Shown here piece by piece: positions 1-11,200 of a stretch of 64,000 nt of DNA. The translations under genes and the position numbers were made by a program. The notes beneath the pieces were generated by a model. It was not told where the DNA came from. It did not search any database and was given only the letters and a program-made list of their open reading frames with translations. Within the stretch, counting starts at the first letter, position 1. Each line of letters begins with the position of its first letter. This DNA comes from Ovis canadensis (Eukaryota; Chordata; Mammalia; Artiodactyla; Bovidae), in NCBI RefSeq assembly GCF_042477335.2, contig NC_091255.1:35442501-35506500 (forward strand), given 5' to 3'.

Positions 1-306
1 CAACCAGTCCATTCTGAAGATCAGCTCTGGGATTTCTTTGGAAGGAATGATGCTAAAGCTGAAACTCCAGTACTTTAGCCACCTCATGCGAAGAGTTGAC
101 TCATCGGAAAAGACTCTGATGCTGGGAGGGATTGAGGGCAGGAGGAGAAGGGGACGACAGAGGATGAGATGGCTGGATGGCATCACTGACTCGATGGACG
201 TGAGTCTAAGTGAACTCCAGGAGTTGGTGATGGACAGGGAGGCCTGGCGTGCTGCAATTCATGGGGTCGCAAAGAGTTGGATACAACTGAGCAACTGAAC
301 TGAACT
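1..306 (+). mobile_element. BovB LINE, 3' end fragment
   Basis: Sense-strand remnant of a BovB (RTE-clade) retrotransposon. It encodes the C-terminal part of the BovB reverse-transcriptase ORF (the [13 protein letters not shown] region and the basic [14 protein letters not shown] stretch) and ends in the ACTGA-rich BovB tail near position 300. The 5' side is cut by the window edge. The frame still reads to its natural end, but this is only the last 80-90 codons. Confidence 0.9.
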
Positions 307-805
307 GATAAAGTCCAAAGAATTAAAGATTACACAGTCTACTCGACACCTGGAATCTATACTAAATTGGCTGAGTAACAGGCTGGAGGCAAATCTCAAC
401 AAGTCTCAGGAAGGAACATCATATAGATCGCTCACCGAAACTCAGTTAGTCAGAAGTCGTTAACAAGTAGAGAAATTGAAACATTCTTGTACAGTTGGAA
501 ATTTTTTTCTGACGGCACCTCGAGGCATGCGGAATCTTAGTTCTGACCTCTGTGAGACAATGGAGTTTTATTTTTAATTGGAGAATCACTTGAGTTGGTT
601 GGTTTCCCTACTCATAGAACCGACCTGGGGCCGTCTGCCCCGTGGCTCTTGGGGTAGGGTTCGGGGTTCAATCCCTGGGTCAGGAAGATCCCCTGGAGAA
701 GGCTCTTTCCAGAGGGAAAGTCCTCTCGGGAGACACAATGGGGCGAGGGGTGGCAGGAAAGGCTAATTTGAGCTTGTTTTCCTCTCTTCTGACTCCCCTT
801 CCCAG
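307..805. other. Non-coding stretch with a degenerate tRNA-SINE
   Basis: No gene is visible. Positions 583-735 contain an eroded tRNA-Glu-type SINE: a B-box-like GGTTCAATCC near 665 and the CAGGAAGATCCCCTGGAGAAGG module follow each other in the Bov-tA order. The rest is unassigned AT-rich sequence. Confidence 0.5.
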
Positions 806-965
806 TATGCACGTGTGTGTGTGTGTGCGCGCACATATACACACATACAGACACACATACACAAAGAGCCATGCACACTTACATACAGACATATATATAC
901 ACATACATACACACACTTACACAAACATACAAACCTACACAGAGACACATAAACACACACGTAAC
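806..965. repeat. Compound GT/CA microsatellite
   Basis: A (GT)n run at about 813-825 is followed by about 140 bp of impure CA/TA/CATA repeats. Alternating purine-pyrimidine sequence accounts for the open frames on both strands here. Confidence 0.9.
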
Positions 966-1073
966 ACAGTAACCCAAATATTCTTGAATTTTCCCGCCTC
1001 CGGTGCCTTACAGCCTCTTTTAATGCTTCTGACAAGTCTATGACTCCTCAGTCCTGCAAAGCCCCTGCAAGTC

Positions 1074-1208
1074 TGCTGCTGCTACTGCTGAGTCGCTTCA
1101 GTCATGTCCGACTCTGTGCGACCCCATAGACGGCAGCCCACCAGGCTCCCCCGTCCCTGGGATTCTCCAGGCAAGAACACCGGAGTGGGTTGCCATTTCC
1201 TTCTCCAC
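1074..1208 (-). mobile_element. Bov-tA SINE
   Basis: Reverse-complement Bov-tA: CGACTCTGTGCGACCCCATAG, the CCACCAGGCTCC module and the GGAGTGGGTTGCCATTTCC end are all present. A short GCTGCTGCTACTGCTG tail marks the 3' end. Confidence 0.9.
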
Positions 1209-1464
1209 CTGCAAGTCTGCCTCCCTCAAATCCAGGCCACAGCCCTTCCCTTTACTCCGAAAAGCCAGGTTAGCCTGAAACCATAAAGGGGAAGATAAGA
1301 CAATTGCAGAGGGAATAAGAGGTCAGATGGGGAAACTTTGATGAAAAAGCCTTTGAATGTGGAGAGTATCCATGGAGAGGGAAAAGATGAAAACATTGAG
1401 AAAAGCAACAATCACTGGAGTGATTTAAGAAAATATAGAGCAACTGGAGGGATTTTAAAGAATC

Positions 1465-1650
1465 TGTCTGGAATGCAGGAGATCCGGGGTTCCATCCTTG
1501 GGTGGGGAAGAGCCCCTGGAGAATGGAATGGCAACCCACTCCAGTATCTTTGCCTGGAGAATTCCATGGACAGAAGAGCCTGACAGGCTACAGTCTATGG
1601 GATCTCAAAGAGTCAGACACGACTGAGCAACTAACTCACTTTCCACTTTA
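1465..1650 (+). mobile_element. Bov-tA/BOV-A SINE
   Basis: Sense copy with a tRNA-like head (GGAGATCCGGGGTTCCATCC), the CCACTCCAGTATCTTTGCCTGG module and an AGAGTCAGACACGACTGAGC end. Confidence 0.9.
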
Positions 1651-1754
1651 TTATACATAGATGGGATTGTATTGTACGTATTATCTTGCAACCTGGATTT
1701 TTTTTTAACTTAATTTCTTTCTTTGTTTTAAAGATTCTTTTTTTGACCTGGACC

Positions 1755-1921
1755 TGATTTTCTAAATTCTTTACTGAATTTGTTACAATATTGCTTCTGT
1801 TTTATGTTTTGGTCTTTTGGCCAGGAGGAATGTGGGATCTTAGCTCCCCTACCAAGGATCAAACCTGCACCCCCTGCATTGGAAGGCAAAGTCTTAACCA
1901 CTGGACTGCCAGGGAAGTCCC
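1755..1921 (-). mobile_element. CHR-type tRNA SINE
   Basis: Reverse copy ending in ACTGGACTGCCAGGGAAGTCC, the complement of the CHR tRNA-Glu head. It carries the TTTTGGCCAGGAGG... body and a TTACAATATTGCTTCTG segment shared with the copy at 36,620. Confidence 0.85.
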
Positions 1922-2908
1922 TCTTCTGCTCCAATTACTCCCATAAATTTGCATCTTGCATTCCAGACTCTGTGCTCTAGGGGAAAGGGTCCAGTGGGCA
2001 ATACCTAACATACAAGCCCATCCCAACTACATCACAGAGGCGAGGGGACAGATATGGTCCCCCTGGACTTCTTGTGCCCTCAGGCATGCACAGAATGAGG
2101 GATTCCCTAAAACTGATGACAAGGGTTTACTACAATATCCTGCCTCTCTGTTGGGCTATTTTTCCTTCTTGTTATTGTAGGAGTTCTTTATACTCTGAAT
2201 ATTAATTACTTGTTATAAAAGCTGCAATTATTTCATCCAAGTCTACTTCTTGTTTCCAATTTTAGTGAAGTCAAATCTGTCCATATTTTCTGGAGAAGTA
2301 AAATATCATTTCCCCATATTGCACTTGTAAAAAAATTTACAGTGTCCTGTATTTCTATTAAATCATATCTGCAGATCTGCATTTTCTGTTTCAACTGTAG
2401 TGAATAAAACACATACAAAAGGGAGAGAATAGTACGATGAACACCCAAGTACCATCTCTTCCCTCAACAATCATCAACATATGACAGGTTTTGTTTCTTC
2501 TACACCCATCCCAACGTGCCCCCCGACCCCACTGAACTGTTTCAGAGCACATCCCAGACATGTGATTTCACCTGTAAATATTTCAGCATGGATATCTAAA
2601 ATAGAGAATCTTCTGGTGTTTCGGCTGTGCCCTGTGGCACACGGGATCTTAATCCCTCAACAAGGGATTGAACACTTGCCACCTGCGCTAGGAGAGCGGA
2701 GGCAACCACTGAAAGGTCAGGGAAGTCCCTATTCTATTTTTAACTTAATCAAAACACATCCTATTATACCAAAAATAACTGACAATAATACCTTATCCAG
2801 GTAGTATTCAAAATTACCTGGTATTCCCATTATATCTTTTTTCAAAAAAGTTCTATTTTTATTTTAATTTATTTTAAATTAATTTTTATTGGCATATAGT
2901 TGATTTAG
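1922..2908. other. Old AT-rich repeat-derived sequence with a CHR SINE
   Basis: No gene recognised. A reverse CHR SINE occupies about 2620-2732 and ends TCAGGGAAGTCC. It splits an older AT-rich sequence that resembles a mammalian L1 3' region on both sides. The family is uncertain. Confidence 0.5.
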
Positions 2909-3228
2909 TGCATGCATGCTTAGTCGTGTCTGACTCTTTGTGACCCCATAGACTATAGCCCACCAGGCTACTCTTCATGGGATTCTCCAGACAAGAATAC
3001 TGGAATGGAAAAAAAAAAGAGAATAATATTGGAGAGGATAGCCATTCCCTTCTCCAGAGGATTTTCCTGACCCAGGGATAGAACTCAGAGCCTGGAAGGT
3101 TATAGCCCACAGGGTTGCAAAGAATCAGATGTGAATGAAAGACTACACACACTCACCTGTTTTTTGGGTTTTGGTTTTTTCCCTGGGCTTCCTGGTAGCT
3201 CAGATGGTAAAGAATCTGCCTGCCATAT
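2909..3228 (-). mobile_element. Bov-tA SINE with internal A-run, plus BOV-A fragment
   Basis: Reverse Bov-tA from about 2915 (TAGTCGTGTCTGACTCTTTG) is broken at 3010-3020 by an A10 tract and then resumes with the CCCTTCTCCAGAGGATTTTCC module to about 3150. A separate tRNA-like piece (GGTAGCTCAGATGGTAAAGA) follows at 3185-3228 in the opposite orientation. Confidence 0.75.
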
Positions 3229-3370
3229 CTATATACAGTAGTGTGTATATATCAATCCCAATCTGCCAGTTTATCCCTCTCCCCCTTCCCGCCTTATACC
3301 ATAATTTTAGAAATTTTCCACATTCTAGAAAATAAAATTTAGAAAATAAACATAAGTTTATTTTCTATAT

Positions 3371-3570
3371 CTATGGCTTCCCTTGTTAAAGAATCCACCT
3401 GCAATACAGGAGACCTGGGTTTGATCCCTGGGTTGGGAAGATCCCTTGGAGAAGAGAAAGGCTACCCACTGCAGTATTCTGGCCTGGAGAATTCCATGGA
3501 CTGCATAGTCCATGGAGCTGCAAAGAGTCAGACATGACTGAGAGACTTTCACTTTCAACTTTCACTATGA
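3371..3570 (+). mobile_element. BOV-A SINE
   Basis: Sense copy with tRNA head CAGGAGACCTGGGTTTGATC, the CTGGCCTGGAGAATTCCATG body and an AGTCAGACATGACTGAGAGA end followed by TTTCACTTTCAAC. Confidence 0.9.
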
Positions 3571-3768
3571 CTCTACTTCTGCTTTGTAATAAAATTCATT
3601 TGTGCCAATTTTTTTTAGACTCAACATATAAATAATGTCATATATTTGCCTTTCTCTGTCTGACTTACTTCACTTAGTATGACAATCTCTAGGTCCATCC
3701 ATGTTGCTGCAAATGGCATTATTTTGTTCTTTTTAATGGTTGAGTAATATTCCATTGTATGTATATGT

Positions 3769-4258
3769 GTTGATGTGCTCAGTCGTGGCCAACTCTTTGC
3801 GACCCCATGGACTGTAGCCTGCCAGGTTCCTCTGTCCATGGAATTTCCAGGCAAGAATACTGGAGTGGGTTGCCATTTCCTCGCAGAAAGAGGATATAAA
3901 GTCTCCCGTGCTAAGGCACAGATGGTCGAGACAAAGATCGCTTACCTGGGAGTTCAGATTACACACGGGTCCAGGAGGCTGTCCTCTGATCCGGTTCAAG
4001 GAATCCTCCAGTTGCCCTCCCCCACGACTCAAAAACAATTGCGAGCTTTCCTGGGACTAACTGAATATTGTAGAATCTGGATGCCCAACTATGGTCTAAT
4101 TGCCCAGCCCTTATATAAAAGCCTGGAGAAGGCGATGGCATCCCACTCCAGTACACTTGCCTGGAAAATCCCATGGACAGAGGAGCTTGGTAGGCTCCAG
4201 TCCATGGGGTCGCGAAGAGTCGGACACGACTGAGCGACCTCACTTCACTCACTCTCCA
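3769..4258. mobile_element. Composite insert: Bov-tA / ERV pol scrap / Bov-tA inverted
   Basis: A reverse Bov-tA (about 3772-3883) and a sense Bov-tA (about 4126-4250) flank a 242-bp retroviral piece. The sense copy reads GAGAAGGCGATGGCATCCCA and the reverse copy stops in the complement of the same module, so the two SINEs face each other across the viral segment. The unit interrupts a continuous L1. TGTATATAT-like sequence borders it on both sides, compatible with a target-site duplication. Confidence 0.75.
3884..4125 (+). pseudogene. Endogenous retrovirus pol fragment (RT thumb/connection)
   Basis: About 80 codons read without a stop on the + strand and show the conserved gammaretrovirus-type pol pattern: a YLGVQI strand, then LRAFLGLTEYCR with W and P shortly after, then an AQPLY motif. 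This matches the thumb-to-connection part of reverse transcriptase. No catalytic YxDD motif, protease, RNase H, integrase, gag, env or LTR is attached, so it is a non-functional scrap. It probably reached this site as cargo of a SINE-type insertion. Confidence 0.8.
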
Positions 4259-4862
4259 TGTATATATATACTGCATCTTCTTTATCCATTCATCCATTGA
4301 TGGATATTTAGGTTCCTTCCATGTTCTGGCTATTGTAAATAGACCTACAATGAATACTGAAGTGCATATATCTTTTTTGAATTATATTTTTATCGAGATA
4401 TATGCCCAGGAGTGGAATTGCTGAATTATACGGTAACTCTAGTTTTAGTCTTTTAAGGAACCTCCATATTTTTCTTCATAGTGGCTGCACAAATTTACAT
4501 TCCCAGCAAACTGTATAGGAGGGTTCTCTTTTCACCACACTCTTTCTAGGATTCATTGTTTGTAGATTTTTGATGTTGGCCATTCTGATCAGTGTGAGGT
4601 GATACCTCATTGTAGTTTGATTTGCATATCTCTAATAGTGACAGTAAGCATTTTTTCATGGGCTTTTCGGTATCTATATGTCTTTTTAGAGAAATGGCTA
4701 TTTAGGTCTTCCACCAATCTTTTGTTTGGGTTGTCTGGGGTTTTTTGACATTGAGCTGCATGAGCTGTTTGTGTATTTTGCAAGGTAACCCTTTGTTAGT
4801 CACTTCCTTTGCAACTATTTTCTTCCATTTCATGTGTTGTCTTTTTGTGTGTGTGTGTGTGA

Positions 4863-5335
4863 TTTCCTTACTAAGGTCTGTCTAGTCAAGGCTATGGTTT
4901 TTCCTGTGGTCATGTATGGATGTGAGAGTTGGACTGTGAAGAAGGCTGAGCGCCGAAGAATTGATGCTTTTGAACTGTGGTGTTGGAGAAGACTCTTGAG
5001 AGTCCCTTGGACTGCAAGGAGATCCAACCAGTCCATTCTGAAGGAGATCAGCCCTGGGATTTCTTTGGAAGGAATGATGCTAAAGCTGAAGCTCCAGTAC
5101 TTTGGCCACCTCATGCGAAGAGTTGACTCACTGGAAAAGACTCTGATGCTGGGAGGGATTAGGGGCAGGAGGAGAAGGGGATGACAGAGGATGAGATGGC
5201 TGGATGGCATCACTGACTCGATGGACGTGAGTCTAAGTGAACTCCAGGAGCTGGTGATGGACAGGGAGGCCTGGCGTGCTGTGATTCATGGGATCGCAAA
5301 GAGTCGGACATGACTGAGCGACTGAACTGAACTGA
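4863..5335 (+). mobile_element. BovB LINE, 5'-truncated 3' fragment
   Basis: Sense BovB tail coding for the VKAMVFPVVMYGCESWTVKK region onward, followed by the basic C-terminus and ending at GACTGAACTGAACTGAACT. It is inserted in the reverse L1 directly after a (GT)n tract at 4849-4861. A TGA at about 5182 breaks the frame in the RRRRG region. Confidence 0.9.
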
Positions 5336-5415
5336 ACTTGCTGTGCAAAAGCTTTTAAGTTTAATTAGGCTCCATTTGTTTATTTTCATTTTTATTGTTC
5401 CCATAATGTGTTTGT

Positions 5416-5867
5416 ACAATTGGTGTGTTCAAATCAGGATCTAACATCCCCACATTGCACATACTGGAGTGCCTCTTAATGCTCTTTTAAATACATGACA
5501 ATTCCCCCTCCTTCTTTGTATCCTTTGTCATTTATTTGTTGAAGAAACCAGAAATTGGCTCTGTAAAATCTACCCCCTACTGGATTTGACAGAATGCATA
5601 CCTGTGTGCCTGGTCCTCTCCCCACTAAATTTCCTGTAAATGAGTAGATAGCATTAGAAGCTTAATTAGATTCATGTTCAAGGTTCTCTTAGAAAACTCT
5701 TTCCCAGGCAATGTTGTTTAGCCACCATTGCATCAAAATGAGAGATACATAATGTCTGCAATTTTTAAAATTGACCTCCTTCTTTCTAATCATTTTATTC
5801 TTATTTCTCGCTCTGGATCAACGAAGTCCAGGTGACGATTCCCCTCTTTTTCTGGGTTCTTTTTCTT
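5416..5867. other. Unassigned AT-rich spacer
   Basis: No gene, RNA or recognisable recent repeat is seen; probably old L1-derived sequence. Confidence 0.4.
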
Positions 5868-6180
5868 GAAAGTGAAAGTTGCTCAGTCATGTCCAACTGT
5901 TTGCAACCCCATGGACTATACAGTCCATGGAATTCTCCAGCCCAGAATACTGGAGTGGGTAACCTTTCCCTTCTCCAAGGGATCTTCCCAAGCCAGGGAT
6001 CAAACTCAGGTCTCCTGCATTGCAGGTGGATTCTTTTCCAGCTGAGCCACAAGGGAAACCCAAGAATGCCAGAGTGGGTAGCCTATCCCTTCTCCAGCGG
6101 ATCTTCCCAACCCAGGAATCAAATCGAGGTCTCCTTCATTGCAGGTAGATTCTTTACCAACTGAGCTATCAGGGAAGCCC
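5868..6180 (-). mobile_element. BOV-A2-like SINE, duplicated head
   Basis: Reverse SINE with one GTTGCTCAGTCATGTCC end and two successive tRNA-like modules (about 5960-6060 and 6062-6180). Each has a CCCTTCTCCA...GGATCTTCCCAA block and ends near GCTGAGCCACAAGGGAAACCC or GCTATCAGGGAAGCCC. The dimeric head is the BOV-A2 arrangement. Confidence 0.85.
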
Positions 6181-7384
6181 TGATAAGAAGCCCCTGTTTC
6201 TTATCTCTCCTCTTTAAGGACCCAGCAGGGTGGAGGCTGAGATGTGCATGAACATTTTTCCTAGAGATGGACTAGAGGTAAGTGTGGGCTCCTCCCACTC
6301 TCAGTGCTCAGCTCCGGTCTACTCAAGGTCCTTCTCTCAGTGATGTCTCCTCTTATCCTGGTCCCGTCCTAGTCTCCTCCCTTCCTTAAGCAACCACTTG
6401 AATGGGGTTGACATGTCCTTGAAAATGTACAGATTCTTGAAATGTATGTAGTGCTACTGTGTGTGTAGACTATTGATTTTTATCAGTGTTCTTGTGTTCT
6501 AGGCAGCATTCTGATTTTTAGTTTTTTCATTTGATGCTGATTTTAGGCATCTCTGCATCCACACTACATGTGTGGACATGTAGTCACAGAAGATTTTTTT
6601 TCTGTGTGATATGCTTTAGAAGTTTTTTTCCAGCTTTATTGAAGTATGACTGACAAATAAAAATTGTATATATTTAAGTTGTACAATGCGATTTTTTAAA
6701 GGTGTACAACAGGGTGATTTAATATGCATCTATACTGGAAAATTATTCCCACAAACTAACACATCCATTACTTCACATGACTACCAATTGTGTGTGTGTG
6801 TGTGTGTGTGGTGAGGAAACTTGAGATTTACTCTCTTAGCAAATTTCAAGTATACAGTATGGTATTGTTAACTGTGGTCACCATGCTATACATTAGACCC
6901 CTATTCCATGCTATTGGCCTATTTGTTCTGTATCTTCATGAATATGGCTTTGCAATATAGTCTAATAGTACTTCCCTGGTGGTCCAGTGGTTAAGACTGG
7001 GCTTCAGTGCAGGGAGTGCAGGTTTGATCCCTGGTTGGGGAACTAAGATCCTATATGCCCTGTGGTGCAGCACGAGGGATATATAGCTGATTCACTTCAT
7101 TGTACAGCAGTAACTAACACAACATTGTAAAGCAATTATACTCCAACCAAAAAAACTGAAAAATAAAACTATGCATCTGTGTTTCCTTTAGTCTCCTTCA
7201 TATTTGTTTGTTTTCTACGTTTCCAAGTATCAGATTTTCTTTTATTGATGATATCTACATTTTTATTTTCTAGTGCTTTAAGTTTTGCTTTAAAAAAACA
7301 AACAAGTTTCTCCCCCGCCCCTGACAAAAAAAAAGCTCTTTCTACTTGGGGGAATTTATTGTGTCATTCTTTTTCTAAAGTTCT
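6181..7384. repeat. Old L1-like sequence, GT microsatellite and CHR SINE
   Basis: Positions 6600-6960 resemble a mammalian L1 3' end (CAGCTTTATTGAAGTATGAC). A (TG)n run lies at 6790-6811. A sense CHR SINE (CTTCCCTGGTGGTCCAGTGG) lies at 6966-7075, and an artiodactyl L1 tail follows at about 7076-7165 (AACACAACATTGTAAAGCAA). No gene is seen. Confidence 0.65.
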
Positions 7385-7655
7385 TTTTAAAATTATTAAT
7401 TTTTGGCTGTGCTGGGCCTTTGTTGCTGTGCAGGCTTTTTCTCTATTTGCAGCAGGAAGGCTTCTCATTGCAGTGGCTTCTCTTATTGTGGAGCATGGGC
7501 TCTAGGCCACACGCAGGCTTCATAGTAGTTGTGGTTCCCAGACTTTAGAGCACAGACTCAATAACTTTGGTGCACAGGCTTAGTTGCTCTGCGGCATGTG
7601 GGATCTTGCCGGGCATTGGCAGAAAGATTCTTTGCCACCAAACCATCAGTGAAGA
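7385..7655 (-). mobile_element. Long CHR-type SINE
   Basis: Reverse copy with the long body (TGGCTGTGCTGGGCCTTTGT, TCTCTTATTGTGGAGCATGG, GTTGCTCTGCGGCATGTGGG) that precedes the CHR tRNA-like head. The head itself is eroded. Confidence 0.7.
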
Positions 7656-7784
7656 CCTATTTTGTTATTCTTTTTCAAGTATCTTGAGTTAAAAATTAAC
7701 CTTCTTTCCATTCAACCTTTCCTATTTTTTCAAAATAAATGCGCTTAAGTCTATATACTTTTCCTTTGGGGAACTGCAATATCA

Positions 7785-10700
7785 GTTCAGTTCAGTTCAG
7801 TCCCTCAGTCGTGTCCGACTCTTTGCGACCCCATGAACTGCAGCACACCAGGCCTCCCTGTCCATCACCAACTCCCGGAGTTCACTCAGACTCACGTCCA
7901 TAGAGTCAGTGATACCATTCAGCCATCTCATCCTCTGTCATCCCCTTCTCCTCCTGCCCCCAATCCCTCCCAGCATCAGAGTCTTTTCCAGTGAGTCAAT
8001 TATTTGCATGAGGTGGCCAAAGTACTGGAGTTTCAGCTTCAGCATCATTCCCTCCAAAGAAATCCCAGGGTTGATCTCCTTCAGAATGGATTGGTTGGAT
8101 CTCCTTGCAGTCCAAGGGACTCTCAAGAGTCTTCTCCAACACCACAGTTTAAAAGCATCAATTCTTTGGCGCTCAGCCTTCTTCACCGTCCAACTCTCAC
8201 ATCCATACATGACCACAGGAATAACCATAGCCTTGACTAGACGGACATTAGTTGGCAAAGTAACGTCTCCACTTTTGACTATACTATCTAGGTTGGTCAT
8301 AACTTTTCTTCCAAGGAGTAAGCATCTTTTAATTTCATGGCTGCAGTCACCATCTGCAGTGATTTTGGAGCCCCCCAAAATAAAGTCTGCCACTGTTTCC
8401 ACTGTTTCCCCATCTATTTCCCATGAAGTGATGAGACCAGATGCCATGATCTTCGTTTTCTGAATGTTGAGCTTTAAGCCAACTTTTTCACTCTCCTCTT
8501 TCACTTTCATCAAGAGGCTTTTTAGTTCCTCTTCACTTTCTGCCATAAGGGTGGTGTCATCTGCATATCTGAGGTTATTGATATTTCTCCTGGCAATCTT
8601 GATTCCAGCTTGTGTTTCTTCCAGTCCAGCATTTCTCATGATGTACTCTGCATAGAAGTTAAATAAGCAGGGTGACAATATACAGCCTTGATGTACTCCT
8701 TTTCCTATTTGGAACCAGTCTGTTGTTCCATGTCCAGTTCTAATTGTTGCTTCCTGACCTGCATACATATTTCTGAAAAGGCAGGTCAGGTGGTCTGGTA
8801 TTCCCATCTCTTTCAGAATTTTCCACAGTTTATTGTGACCCACACAGTCAAAGGCTTTGGCATAGTCAATAAAGCAGAAAGAGATGTTTTTCTGGAACTC
8901 TCTTGCTTTTTCCATGATCCAGCGGATGTTGGCAATTTGATCTCTGGTTCCTCTGCCTTTTCTAAAACCAGCTTGAACATCAGGGAGTTCATGGTTCACA
9001 TATTGCTGAGGCATGCCTTGGAGAATTTTGAGCATTACTTTACTAGCGTGTGAGATGAGTGCAATAATGCGGTAGTTTGAGCATTCTTTGGCATTGCCTT
9101 TCTTTGGAATTGGAATGAAAACTGACCTTTTCCAGTTCTGTGGCCACTGCTGAGTTTTCCAAATTTGCTGGCATATTGAGTGCAGCACTTGCACAGCATT
9201 ATCTTTCAGGATTTGAAACAGCTCAACTGGAATTCCATCACCTTCACTAGCTTTGTTCGTAGTGATGCTTTCTAAGGCCCACTTGACTTCACATTCCAGG
9301 ATGTCTGGCTCTAGATTAGTGATCACACCATCATGATTATCTTGGTCGTGAAGATCTTTTTTGTACATTTCTTCTGTGTATTCTTGCCACCTCTTCTTAA
9401 TATCTTCTGCTTCTGTTAGGTCCATCCCATTTCTGTCCTTTATCGAGCCCATCTTTGCATGAAATGTTCCCTTGGTATCTCTAAGTTTCTTGAAGAGATC
9501 TCTAGTCTTTCCCATTCTGTTCTTTTCCTCTATTTCTTTGCATTGATCTCTGAAGAAGGCTTTCTTATCTCTTCTTGCTATTCTCTGGAACTCTGCATTC
9601 AGATGCTTATATCTTTCCTTTTCTCCTTTGCTTTTCGCCTCTCTTCTTTTCACAGCTATTTGTAAGGCCTCCCCAGACAGCCATTTTGCTTTTTTGCATT
9701 TCTTTTCCATGGGGATGGTCTTGATCCCTGTCTCCTGAACAATGTCACGAACCTCATTCCATAGTTCATCAGGCACTCTATCTATCAGATCTAGGCCCTT
9801 AAATCTATTTCTCACTTCCACTGTATACTCATAAGGGATTTGATTTAGGTCATAGCCGAATGGTCTAGTGGTTTTCCCTACTTTCTTCAATTTGCGTCTG
9901 AATTTGGTAATAAGGAGTTCATGATCTGAGCCACAGTCAGCTCTTGGTCTTGTTTTTGTTGACTGTATAGAGCTTCTCCATCTTTGGCTGCCAAGAATAT
10001 AATCAATCTGATTTCAGTGTTGACCATCTGGTGATGTCCATGGGTAGAGTCTTCTCTTGTGTTGTTGGAAGAGGGTGTTTGCTATGACCAGTGCATTTTC
10101 TTGGCAAAACTCTATTAGTCTTTGCCCTGCTTCATTCCGCATTCCAAGGCCAAATTTGCCTGTTACTCCAGGTGTTTCTTGACTTCCTACTTTTGCATTC
10201 TAGTCCCCTATAATGAAAAGGACATCTTTTTTGGGTGTTGTGTAGGTCTTCATAAAACTGTTCTACTTCAGCTTCTTCAGTGTTATTGGTTGGGTCATAG
10301 ACTTGGATAACTGTGATACTGAATGGTTTGCCTTGGAGACGAACAGAGATCATTCTGTCATTTTTGAGATTGCATCCAAGTACTGCATTTTGGACTCTTT
10401 TGTTGACCATGGTGGCTACTCCATTTCTTCTGAGAGATTCCTGCCTGCAGTAGTAGATATAATGGTCATCTGAGTTAAATTCACCCATTCCAGTCCATTT
10501 TAGGTCGCTGATACCTAGAATGTTGACGTTCACTTTTGCCATCTCTTGTTTGACCACTTCCAATTTGCCTTGATTCATGGACCTGACATTCCAGGCTCCT
10601 ATGCAATATTGCTCTTTATAACATCGGACCTTGCTTCTATCACCAGTCACATCCACAGCTAGGTATTGTTTTTGCTTTGGCTCCATCCCTTCATTCTTTC

Positions 10701-11200
10701 TGGAGTTATTTCTCCACTGATCTCCTAGAGGAGCCATCCCACGCTGAAGGTCAGGAAGGGCAGCGGTGAGGAGATATCCCTCATCCAAGGTAAGCAGCAA
10801 CGGCTGTGCTTTGCTGGAGTAGCCGTGAAGAGATACCCCACGCCCAAGGTAAGGGAAACCCAAGTAAGATGGTAGGTGTTGCAAGAGGGCATCAGAGGGC
10901 AGACACACTGAAACCATACTCACAGAAAACTAGTCAATCTAATCACACTAGGACCACAGCCTTGTCTAACTCAATGAAACCAAGCCATGCCTGCGGGGCA
11001 ACCCAAGACGGGTGGGTCATGGTGGAGAGGTCTGACAGAATGTGGTCCACTGGAGAAGGGAATGGCAAACCACTTCAGTATTCTTGCCTTGAGAACCCCA
11101 TGAACAGTATGAAAAGGCAAAATGATAGGATACTGAAAGAGGAACTCCCCAGGTCAGTAGGTGCCCAATATGCTACTGGAGATCAGTGGAGAAACTGCAT
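7785..11200 (-). mobile_element. BovB LINE, near full length
   Basis: About 3.4 kb of BovB in reverse orientation, close to the full family length of about 3.2 kb. Read on the minus strand, an apurinic endonuclease-like domain comes first (about 10,640 to 10,200; GAWNVRSMNQGKLEVVKQEM, then an LKWTGMGEF motif), followed by a long reverse-transcriptase frame (9890-7938). The RT shows FIDYAKAFDCV, the GVHQGCILSPCLF block and the LRYADDTTLM catalytic motif. The two domains are separated by a frameshift near 10,220 and an in-frame TGA near 10,012, so the element is not autonomous as it stands. The 3' tail at 7785-7800 is the complement of ACTGAACTGAACTGA. Confidence 0.9.
7938..9890 (-). pseudogene. 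BovB reverse transcriptase ORF, open but 5'-broken
   Basis: 650 codons open without interruption. The catalytic YADD, the preceding FIDYAKAFD motif A and the IGKGVHQGCILSPC motif B are intact. The C-terminal Cys-rich stretch (ESWTVKKAERQRIDAFKLWC) and basic tail are present. The 9890 start is only the first permitted initiation codon in the open stretch: the frame continues upstream as RT-linker sequence until the TGA near 10,012. It is therefore the C-terminal two thirds of one ORF, not a separate gene. Confidence 0.85.

Larger units (their letters stand above)
3600..5415 (-). mobile_element. L1 3' region, interrupted twice
   Basis: Reverse-orientation L1 sequence spans 3600-3768, 4259-4862 and 5336-5415 (for example AGTATGACAATCTCTAGGTC, ATGGATATTTAGGTTCCTTC and AGTGTGAGGTGATACCTCAT). 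The three blocks are collinear when the intervening composite SINE/ERV insert (3769-4258) and BovB insert (4863-5335) are removed, so the L1 is the oldest layer. No open frame of useful length remains. Confidence 0.8.

Noticed and set aside
1074-1208. tRNA-like A/B boxes in this and many other places
   Set aside because: All belong to tRNA-derived SINEs (Bov-tA, BOV-A, CHR); none folds as an intact tRNA gene with an anticodon arm.
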